DNA of 5,067 nt from a bacterium HR27 (GTDB taxonomy: Bacteria > Chloroflexota > Chloroflexia > Thermomicrobiales > Thermomicrobiaceae), in contig BEID01000152.1 in NCBI GenBank assembly GCA_002898975.1, forward strand, positions 1 through 5,067. Direction: 5' to 3'. The notes under the pieces are model-generated. The model saw only the letters and a program-made list of their open reading frames with translations. It had not been told where the DNA came from and made no database searches. A program made the translations under genes and the position numbers. This document shows, in pieces, positions 1 to 4,541 of this stretch (positions within the stretch are counted from its first letter, which is position 1; each line of letters opens with the position of its first letter).

Positions 1-353
1 GGGTACATCCGGAGGGGCGCCGACTTGGCCAGCGGTTCGCGGTTGATCTCGAGGTCGAGCTGGACCTCGCACCGGCGGCGTTGCGTGATGCGCTCGAGGA
101 GACGGTCAATTACCGGGCGCTGTACCAGACCGTGCGGCGTATCGTGGAAGGTGAGCCACGGCACCTTCTCGAAGCCGTCGCGGCGGACATCGTGCGCGCG
201 ATCTTCGCTGAGTATCCACGCGTCGATGCCGTGCGGGTGCGTCTCTGGAAACTGATGCCGCCGATCGCTGGCGCTGCGCTCGGTCGTGTCGGCGTCGAAC
301 TCCGGCGCACGCGGCAGGATATCGAAAACGGAGAAGGAGGCGGAGTGCGATGA
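1..353 (+). CDS. folB: Dihydroneopterin aldolase FolB, 3' part (5' end outside window)
   Basis: This is the C-terminal 116 residues of FolB, which cleaves 7,8-dihydroneopterin to 6-hydroxymethyl-7,8-dihydropterin and glycolaldehyde in cytosolic folate synthesis. The first complete codon is at position 3, and the preceding bases GG would complete a Gly, giving the family start G-V-H-P-E. Visible family landmarks (numbered from the first whole codon) are L-G-Q-R-F at 8-12, T-V-N-Y with the substrate-site Tyr37, L-L-E with Glu57, and the Lys83 region K-L-M-P-P-I ending in V-G-V-E-L. These match the Tyr54, Glu74 and Lys100 regions of the S. aureus enzyme. The residue expected to be the catalytic Glu (Glu22 in S. 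aureus, five before the Gln of G-Q) reads Gly5 here, with Glu one position earlier. The tail after V-E-L-R-R is about 15 residues, rich in Gly and charged residues. The stop overlaps the folP start as ATGA. Identity is firm; the lost N-terminus is only a window effect. Confidence 0.93.
   Translation, partial: VHPEGRRLGQRFAVDLEVELDLAPAALRDALEETVNYRALYQTVRRIVEGEPRHLLEAVAADIVRAIFAEYPRVDAVRVRLWKLMPPIAGAALGRVGVELRRTRQDIENGEGGGVR
334..340 (+). promoter_or_regulatory. Ribosome binding site of folP
   Basis: AAGGAGG lies inside the last codons of folB, 9 nt before the folP ATG at 350. It is the strongest Shine-Dalgarno match in the window and fixes the folP start. It also suggests that folP can be initiated independently rather than only by coupling through the ATGA overlap. 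Confidence 0.8.
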
Positions 354-1198
354 CCGGGACAGTCAGCGCGGTGCCACGAGTCGACTACCCGCCGTTCGAC
401 CGGTGGCCCTGGGGACGGCGGACGTTCGTGATGGGCATCATCAACGTCACGCCAGACTCGTTCAGCGGCGATAGCTTGCTCGGGCAGCTGGACGAGGTCG
501 TCCGTCGTGCGCGCGCAATGGTCGAAGCTGGTGCCGATATTCTCGATGTCGGGGGTGAATCGACCCGCCCTGGCCATGTGCCCGTACCAGCTGAAGAGGA
601 GTTGCAGCGAGTCATTCCGGCGATCCGGGCGATCCGCGCGGCGTTGCCGGACGTGCCGATTTCGATCGATACCAACAAGGCGGTGGTGGCCGAGGCCGCG
701 CTGGCTGCAGGCGCGACGATGATCAACGATGTCCGCGGACTGGCTGGCGACCCGGACATGCCCGCTGTCGCGGCACGGGCTGGGGTACCGGTCGTGATCA
801 TGCACGACCTGCTGATCGAGCGGGCCGAGGATCTCATCCCACGGCTCCTGCGCGACCTCGCGCAACGGATCGAGCGGGCCCTGGCCGCCGGCGTCGCGTG
901 GGAGCGCATCATCATCGACCCTGGTTTTGGTTTCGGCAAGGAACCGGAGTTGAATCTGCTCATGCTGCGGCGCTTGCGCGACCTCACGGTGTTCGGGCGG
1001 CCGATTCTGGTCGGAACGTCGCGCAAGCGCACGATCGGCTACGTCCTCGGTACCCCGCCCGATGAACGGCTGGAGGGGACCGCGGCGACGGTTGCGATTT
1101 CCATCGCGAACGGCGCGGACATCGTGCGCGTCCACGACGTGAAAGAGATGGTGCGGGTGGCCCGGATGACTGATGCGATCGTGCGGGGCACGTGGTGA
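350..1198 (+). CDS. folP: Dihydropteroate synthase FolP
   Basis: A 282-residue cytosolic TIM-barrel enzyme that condenses 6-hydroxymethyl-dihydropterin pyrophosphate with p-aminobenzoate to give dihydropteroate; it is the sulfonamide target. In order it shows M-G-I-I-N-V-T-P-D-S-F (28-38, pyrophosphate-site Asn32), G-G-E-S-T-R-P-G (68-75), S-I-D-T with Asp107, M-I-N-D-V with Asn126, I-M-H after the fifth strand, D-P-G-F-G-F-G-K (190-197), S-R-K with Lys226 and R-V-H-D-V (Arg260, His262). These correspond to the known pterin and pABA pocket residues of E. coli DHPS. About 24 residues precede the first strand. The segment after I-M-H lacks the M-x-G-x-P-x-x-M-Q stretch seen in E. coli and is about eight residues shorter before D-P-G-F. 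The ATG at 350 overlaps the folB stop and has an excellent Shine-Dalgarno. The stop overlaps the folK start. Very secure. Confidence 0.97.
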   Translation: MTGTVSAVPRVDYPPFDRWPWGRRTFVMGIINVTPDSFSGDSLLGQLDEVVRRARAMVEAGADILDVGGESTRPGHVPVPAEEELQRVIPAIRAIRAALPDVPISIDTNKAVVAEAALAAGATMINDVRGLAGDPDMPAVAARAGVPVVIMHDLLIERAEDLIPRLLRDLAQRIERALAAGVAWERIIIDPGFGFGKEPELNLLMLRRLRDLTVFGRPILVGTSRKRTIGYVLGTPPDERLEGTAATVAISIANGADIVRVHDVKEMVRVARMTDAIVRGTW

Positions 1199-1701
1199 TC
1201 GCGTATATCAGCCTCGGCAGTAACCTCGGCGAGCGGCAGGCCACATTGCGCCAGGCGGTCCGGCGTCTTGGCACGTACGGGCGAGTGGTCGCGGTTTCCT
1301 CGCTCTATGAGACGGAGCCGGTCGGGTATCGCGACCAACCGTGGTTCCTGAATGCGGTCGTAGCGTTGGAGACGACCCTCGGCCCACGCGAGCTGTTGGC
1401 GGCACTCCTCGCGATCGAGCGCGATTTCGGGCGTGAACGAACGTTCCGCAATGCGCCGCGCACGCTCGATCTCGACCTCCTCCTGTACGATGGGCTCGTC
1501 GAGCAGTCGGAGGACCTCTCGATTCCCCACCCACGCCTGCACGAACGTTCCTTCGTGCTGGTACCGCTGGCCGAGATCGCCCCGGAATTGAGCCATCCGC
1601 TCTTCGCTGTTCCGGTGCGTGTCCTGCTCGAGCGTCTCGGCGATCGTGCGACCGAGGTGCGGCGTGTCGCCGGGCCGGAGTGGGTGAGCGAGGGCGCGTA
1701 G
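1192..1701 (+). CDS. folK: 6-hydroxymethyl-7,8-dihydropterin pyrophosphokinase FolK
   Basis: A 169-residue HPPK that transfers pyrophosphate from ATP to 6-hydroxymethyl-dihydropterin, making the FolP substrate. Motifs in order: Y-I-S-L-G-S-N-L-G near residues 5-13, Y-E-T-E-P-V-G-Y-x-D-Q-P-W-F-L-N-A-V (39-56, pterin site), an Arg-rich flexible loop G-R-E-R-T-F-R-N, then A-P-R-T-L-D-L-D-L-L-L-Y with Arg90 and the two Mg-binding aspartates Asp93 and Asp95, and P-H-P-R-L-H-E-R-x-F-V-L-x-P-L-x-E-I-A-P. Length and order are normal for the family. Two GTG codons in a row (1192 and 1195) are possible starts. The second gives a 168-residue protein and a tidy 4-nt GTGA overlap with the folP stop. There is only a weak G-rich Shine-Dalgarno (1185-1188), so translation is probably coupled to folP. 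Very secure family call; the start is uncertain by one codon. Confidence 0.96.
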   Translation: MVIAYISLGSNLGERQATLRQAVRRLGTYGRVVAVSSLYETEPVGYRDQPWFLNAVVALETTLGPRELLAALLAIERDFGRERTFRNAPRTLDLDLLLYDGLVEQSEDLSIPHPRLHERSFVLVPLAEIAPELSHPLFAVPVRVLLERLGDRATEVRRVAGPEWVSEGA

Positions 1702-1703
1702 GC

Positions 1704-3179
1704 ATGATCACGGGCAGCCCTGCGAGCAGTATTCTGGCCATCGACATCGGGAGCTCGTCGGCACGTGCCGCCCTGTTCGACGAGGGTGGGAATCCGGTCG
1801 AAGGAACGTTGTGTCGCGTCACCTACCGGCTCGACACCGGGTCTGACGGACGGGCCGAATTCGACCCGGAGCAGCTCGCTGATCGCATCGACGCCCTGCT
1901 CGATCGCGTCCATCAGGCGGCTGCGGCACCGGTTCGGGCTGTCGGTGTCAGCTGCTTTTGGCACAGCTTGCTCGGACTGGATGCGAGCGGTCGGCCAACC
2001 ACGCGCGTATCGATGTGGGCTGATACCCGGGCGCGCGAGACGACGCAGCGGTTACGCGAGCGGCTGGATGCGATGGCTCACCACCAGCGTACGGGAGCGT
2101 ATCTCCATCCCAGCTACCCGGTCGCACGGTATGCCTGGCTGGTCGAACGTTTCCCCGAGCTTCGCAACGTGGTACGACACTGGTGCGCCTTCCCCGACTA
2201 TCTTTTCGCCCGCTGGACCGGAGCGTACCGTACGTCGGTCTCGATGGCGTCGGGGACCGGGCTGTTCGACACCTGGCATCTCCGCTGGGACGACGAAACG
2301 TGCGCTGCTGTCGGACTCGATCCGCAGCTGTTGCCGGAGATCGGTGATGGCGAGGCAGAGCTGGTGTCTCGGTACGCTGCACGCTGGCCGCGGTTCGCCG
2401 CTGCCGTCTGGTATCCCGCCTGGGGCGATGGGGCGTGCAGCAACGTCGGAAGCGGTGCGATCGGATCGGACCGTGCGACCATCATGATCGGTACCTCGTC
2501 GGCGATCCGCACGCTCTGGCGCGGTGAACCGCTCGTCGTACCCTGGGGTTTGTGGCTCTACCGGTTAGATCGGGAGCTCGTCCTCGCTGGCGGCGCGCTC
2601 AGCGAGGGCGGAGACCTGATCGACTGGATCCGGCAGCGTTTCGTTCTCCCGGCTGAGCCATCGCTCTGGGAACAGGTGCGAGCGCTGCAGCCCGGCTCGA
2701 CGGGCTTGCTCTGGCTGCCGACGATCGCGGGGGAACGGAGCCCAGGATGGCCGGTCGATGCGCGTGCTGCGCTGGTCGGCCTCCGGCTGAGCCACGACGG
2801 CGTCGCGGTGCTGCGCGCTGCGCTGGAGGCAGTCGCTTGCCGGATCGCCGACGTGGTCGACCTGCTGCTCGCGGTGCGTCCGGAGGTCGAGGTGTTCATC
2901 GGCAGCGGCAACGGCCTGCTGGGTGTCCCAGGCTGGACGCAAATCGTGGCAGACGCGATCGGCCGGCCGCTGGTGCTGGCAACCGATCCCGAGGCGTCGC
3001 TGCGCGGTGCTGCACTGGTGGCGTCAGCACGGCTGCGCGGGGTCCCGCTCGAGCAGCTGGCCCGGTCAGACGTCAGGTCGTGGGCACGTGTGACGCCCGT
3101 TGCCGGTGCAACGGTGGTGTACCGGCAGCTGCGCGAAGCGATACAGTCGTTGCGTACGGCACTCGAACCACGTCGTTGA
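1704..3179 (+). CDS. FGGY-family carbohydrate kinase, gluconokinase-like
   Basis: A 491-residue FGGY sugar kinase with two actin-like ATPase lobes; members phosphorylate a sugar or sugar acid with ATP in the cytosol. Visible: N-terminal phosphate loop I-L-A-I-D-I-G-S-S-S-A-R-A (from about residue 10), W-A-D-T-R-A at 105-110, G-D-G-A-C-S-N at 241-247 with Asp242 as the expected catalytic base, I-G-T-S-S-A-I-R around 262-269, G-E-R-S-P-G-W near 343-349, and I-G-S-G-N-G-L-L-G near 399-407, where the adenosine-binding S-G-G motif lies. The W-A-D-T-R, G-D-G-A-x-x-N and G-E-R-S-P-G-W pattern is most like FGGY gluconate kinases, but substrate cannot be read from sequence. I chose ATG 1704, two bases after the folK stop and preceded by GAGGG at 1690-1694. 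A GTG at 1680 would add eight residues overlapping folK. No gluconate dehydratase, transporter or 6-phosphogluconate enzyme is in view, so the link to the fol genes is positional only. Confidence 0.9.
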   Translation: MITGSPASSILAIDIGSSSARAALFDEGGNPVEGTLCRVTYRLDTGSDGRAEFDPEQLADRIDALLDRVHQAAAAPVRAVGVSCFWHSLLGLDASGRPTTRVSMWADTRARETTQRLRERLDAMAHHQRTGAYLHPSYPVARYAWLVERFPELRNVVRHWCAFPDYLFARWTGAYRTSVSMASGTGLFDTWHLRWDDETCAAVGLDPQLLPEIGDGEAELVSRYAARWPRFAAAVWYPAWGDGACSNVGSGAIGSDRATIMIGTSSAIRTLWRGEPLVVPWGLWLYRLDRELVLAGGALSEGGDLIDWIRQRFVLPAEPSLWEQVRALQPGSTGLLWLPTIAGERSPGWPVDARAALVGLRLSHDGVAVLRAALEAVACRIADVVDLLLAVRPEVEVFIGSGNGLLGVPGWTQIVADAIGRPLVLATDPEASLRGAALVASARLRGVPLEQLARSDVRSWARVTPVAGATVVYRQLREAIQSLRTALEPRR

Positions 3180-3187
3180 CGAGGGGG

Positions 3188-3193
3188 AAGGAG
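3188..3193 (+). promoter_or_regulatory. Ribosome binding site of the MOSC gene
   Basis: AAGGAG in the 24-nt gap after the kinase stop, 10 nt before the ATG at 3204. It settles the start of the MOSC gene and gives it its own initiation signal, unlike folK, which appears to rely on coupling. Confidence 0.7.
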
Positions 3194-3203
3194 TGCAAGC
3201 GGG

Positions 3204-3692
3204 ATGGAACGGCAGGGTCGGGTCGTTGCCGTCTGTTCGAGCCCACAAGGCGGGGTGCCGAAGTACCGGCGGCTCGAGATCGTCGTGGGTCCGGACGGCG
3301 TGATCGGTGACTACCACGCAGGGCCGTACAACCGGCACAAGAAGCGCGGCGAGCCGGAACCGAATACCCGGCAGCTGACGATCGTCGCCCAGGAAGTACT
3401 GGACGACGTCAACGAGGAACTCGGTATACGACTAGAGCCGGGCTTCCTGGGCGAGAATCTCACCGTCGTCGGACTGGGTGACCTGAGCGATCTCGAACCC
3501 GGCGATCTCCTGATCGCCGGAACCGTCGTGCTCGAGGTCACCGCGCAGAACAAGCCGTGCAGTACGGTGGCGGTCTATCACTCGCAGCTCGTCAAGCTAC
3601 TGCACGGCCGGCGCGGGGTCTGTGCGATCGTTCGTCAGCCCGGTGTCATCCGACCGGGAGATCGGGTATCGGTCCAGCGCCGTGGGCGTTAG
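3204..3692 (+). CDS. MOSC-domain protein
   Basis: A 162-residue stand-alone MOSC domain, the beta-rich fold found at the C-terminus of molybdenum cofactor sulfurase and in YiiM/YuaD-type proteins, where it binds pterin cofactor or carries sulfur. Landmarks: an N-terminal strand V-V-A-V-C-S-S-P-x-G-G-V-P-K, G-D-Y-H-A-G at 35-40 (family form G-D-x-H-A-G), R-Q-L at 56-58, G-E-N-L at 83-86, L-E-P-G-D-L-L near 97-103, the conserved cysteine Cys119 in N-K-P-C, and the closing H-G-R-R-G-V-C-A-I-V-R-x-P-G-V-I-R-P-G-D-R-V. The whole domain is present with no partner domain, ferredoxin module or signal peptide. It is the last gene of the run and overlaps the opposing MarR gene by 4 nt at the stop codons. 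No molybdenum cofactor gene is visible. The domain is secure; the exact role is unknown. Confidence 0.93.
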   Translation: MERQGRVVAVCSSPQGGVPKYRRLEIVVGPDGVIGDYHAGPYNRHKKRGEPEPNTRQLTIVAQEVLDDVNEELGIRLEPGFLGENLTVVGLGDLSDLEPGDLLIAGTVVLEVTAQNKPCSTVAVYHSQLVKLLHGRRGVCAIVRQPGVIRPGDRVSVQRRGR

Positions 3693-4219
3693 CCATTGGC
3701 TGCTCGCGACTCGGTATTCTGCCACGGGAGCCGCTCACCAGCCTCACGGAGGGCGCGGACCTTCCGTCGCTGGGCGCGATCCAGCTTCATGAGGAGATGC
3801 AGGAGTTCCTCCTGCTCCTCGAGCGTGAGGCCAGCGAACTGCTGGATATGCAGCTGTTCCTGCTTGGGCAGCAGCTTCTCGCAGTATTCCTGCCCCTTCT
3901 CGGTCAGGTACAGCCGTTTGGCGCGCCCTTCGGGCACCCGCTGGATCAGCCCCTGCCGCTCCATCCGCTGGAGGAGCTGGGTGACGTTCCCCGGGGTCAC
4001 CAGCATGCGCTCGGCGAGTTCCTGCTGGGTGATGCCCGGGCACTTGCCGATGTGAAAGATGACGTCGAGCTGGGCGAATGTGAGCCCGTGCTCGTAGGCG
4101 TGCGCGGCCGACTCCCGCTCGGTGCGGTAGGCGATCCGCATGAGATAGATCCAGGCCCGTACCGCCGGATGTCGCGTCCGCGTCGGGATCGGTGAGCAAG
4201 GATTCTGCTTCTTCTCCAT
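3689..4219 (-). CDS. MarR-family transcriptional regulator
   Basis: A 176-residue one-component regulator, expected to act as a dimer on palindromic DNA and release on ligand or oxidation. An N-terminal helix (about 16-45) precedes the winged helix-turn-helix: L-T-F-A-Q-L-D-V-I-F-H-I (46-57), P-G-I-T-Q-Q-E-L-A-E-R-M (61-72), recognition helix T-P-G-N-V-T-Q-L-L-Q-R-M-E-R-Q-G-L-I (75-92), and wing R-V-P-E-G-R-A-K-R-L-Y-L-T-E-K-G (94-109). Dimer helices rich in E, L and R follow. It has three cysteines, Cys8, Cys60 and Cys113. The ATG at 4219 is the only sensible start; GAGGAG abuts it directly, which is unusually close, and no better in-frame start exists upstream. It is divergent from the ring-cleaving dioxygenase gene across a 322-nt dyad-rich region, an arrangement typical of a regulator and its target. 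Its stop overlaps that of the MOSC gene. Family is secure; ligand and targets are inferred. Confidence 0.94.
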   Translation of the reverse strand: MEKKQNPCSPIPTRTRHPAVRAWIYLMRIAYRTERESAAHAYEHGLTFAQLDVIFHIGKCPGITQQELAERMLVTPGNVTQLLQRMERQGLIQRVPEGRAKRLYLTEKGQEYCEKLLPKQEQLHIQQFAGLTLEEQEELLHLLMKLDRAQRRKVRALREAGERLPWQNTESRAANG

Positions 4220-4244
4220 CTCCTCTATCCCACTTGTCAGAACC

Positions 4245-4254
4245 GTGAAATCAC
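4245..4254. promoter_or_regulatory. Small dyad in the MarR leader, possible operator
   Basis: GTGAAATCAC is an inverted repeat with GTGA/TCAC arms around AA. It lies just downstream of the possible -10 box (4265-4270) and 26 nt before the MarR start codon, where a bound repressor would block its own transcription. The arms are short, so chance is a real alternative. Confidence 0.3.
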
Positions 4255-4264
4255 TGCTGAACCT

Positions 4265-4270
4265 ATTCTA
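4265..4270 (-). promoter_or_regulatory. Possible -10 box of the MarR gene
   Basis: TAGAAT on the minus strand matches five of six bases of TATAAT in otherwise GC-rich DNA. It would start transcription near 4258, giving a leader of about 39 nt before the MarR ATG. No good -35 hexamer is found at 16-18 nt, so an activator, a different sigma factor, or no promoter here at all remain possible. Confidence 0.35.
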
Positions 4271-4353
4271 CCGTGTGCGCTGTTCCTGCGGAAGACTGCT
4301 GGCATTGCTTTGCTTTCCTCGGTCAGCGCACCGCTCCCAGGCGAGCGCCCGTT

Positions 4354-4365
4354 CCTCCGGGGAGG
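4354..4365. repeat. Short inverted repeat overlapping the 18-bp palindrome
   Basis: CCTCC and GGAGG form a five-pair dyad around a GG centre. Its right arm shares bases 4362-4365 with the left arm of the next palindrome (4362-4379), so in RNA the two stems could not form at once. The two-base centre is too tight for an RNA loop unless the inner pair opens. Confidence 0.4.
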
Positions 4366-4379
4366 ATTGTACGATCCTC
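4362..4379. promoter_or_regulatory. 18-bp palindrome, candidate MarR operator
   Basis: GAGGATTGTACGATCCTC is symmetric at 16 of 18 positions: arms GAGGAT and ATCCTC are perfect, the centre GTAC is self-complementary, and only the flanking T/G pair breaks symmetry. Length and two-fold symmetry fit the 16-20-bp sites bound by MarR-family dimers. It lies 143 nt from the MarR start and 163 nt from the dioxygenase start, so it could serve either or both divergent promoters. That this regulator binds it is an inference. Confidence 0.5.
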
Positions 4380-4383
4380 GTTT

Positions 4384-4406
4384 CGGGCACGCAGCAGGCG
4401 TGCCCG
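4384..4406. repeat. Perfect 9-bp stem-loop
   Basis: CGGGCACGC and GCGTGCCCG are exact inverted repeats around an AGCAG loop. The stem is all G/C but for one pair, so it would be very stable in RNA or as a DNA cruciform. Neither strand carries a T-run after it (GGGGC follows on plus; AAACGAGG on minus), so it is not a standard intrinsic terminator for either gene. It begins five bases after the 18-bp palindrome. Possible roles are a second protein site or a leader structure in the dioxygenase transcript. Confidence 0.55.
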
Positions 4407-4527
4407 GGGCGATCGAAGCTGGAGAGAGCCGCTCGCCAGCCACGTGCACATAGCCGGTAGTCCGTGTGGTGTTGTGAGCCGTCGAGCGCGGATCGTCAAA
4501 CGGTACACTCGATTGGTACGGACATAC

Positions 4528-4533
4528 GGAAGG
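4528..4533 (+). promoter_or_regulatory. Ribosome binding site of the dioxygenase frame
   Basis: GGAAGG, within GGAAGGA, sits 8 nt before the ATG at 4542. It supports that ATG as the original start and shows that the front end of the broken gene still carries an intact initiation signal. Confidence 0.65.
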
Positions 4534-4541
4534 ACTGGACC

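Larger units (their letters stand above)
4220..4541. promoter_or_regulatory. Divergent, dyad-rich control region
   Basis: This 322-nt stretch separates the minus-strand MarR gene from the plus-strand dioxygenase frame. No reading frame in it has both a ribosome binding site and plausible composition. It contains several dyads given separately (4245-4254, 4354-4365, 4362-4379, 4384-4406) and a wider 8-bp inverted repeat, GTGCGCTG at 4275-4282 with CAGCGCAC at 4324-4331. Near its right end is a repeated TACGGA (4517-4522 and 4525-4530). I could not find a convincing plus-strand sigma-70 promoter: TACACT at 4504-4509 is the best -10 and lacks a partner -35. A Shine-Dalgarno for the dioxygenase lies at 4528-4533. 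Confidence 0.6.

Noticed and set aside
110..1135. 341-codon open frame on the minus strand across folB and folP
   Set aside because: It is antisense to two clearly identified genes, is Arg/Asp-rich without family motifs, and is what GC-rich coding DNA produces on the opposite strand.
1680..1703. GTG 1680 as start of the sugar kinase
   Set aside because: It would overlap folK by 22 nt and add eight residues ahead of the first strand that the family does not need; ATG 1704 is better placed.
3557..4195. 212-codon plus-strand open frame opposite the MarR gene
   Set aside because: It overlaps the 3' end of the MOSC gene out of frame, has no ribosome binding site, and its Leu/Pro/Gly-rich product mirrors the helices of the MarR protein on the other strand.
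4275..4331. 8-bp inverted repeat GTGCGCTG/CAGCGCAC as a mobile-element end
   Set aside because: The 41-nt interior encodes nothing, there are no flanking target duplications, and an 8-bp match at this spacing is expected fairly often in GC-rich DNA.
4384..4406. Hairpin as an intrinsic terminator
   Set aside because: The stem is perfect, but no T-run follows on either strand and no gene ends nearby.
4245..4460. 71-codon plus-strand frame beginning with a hydrophobic stretch (K-S-L-L-N-L-F-Y)
   Set aside because: No ribosome binding site precedes the GTG, and hydrophobicity ends within about 25 residues, giving way to low-information Arg/Ser sequence.
4504..4509. TACACT as the -10 box of the dioxygenase promoter
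   Set aside because: Only four of six bases match and no -35-like hexamer lies 16-18 nt upstream; TTGTGA at 4472-4477 is 26 nt away.
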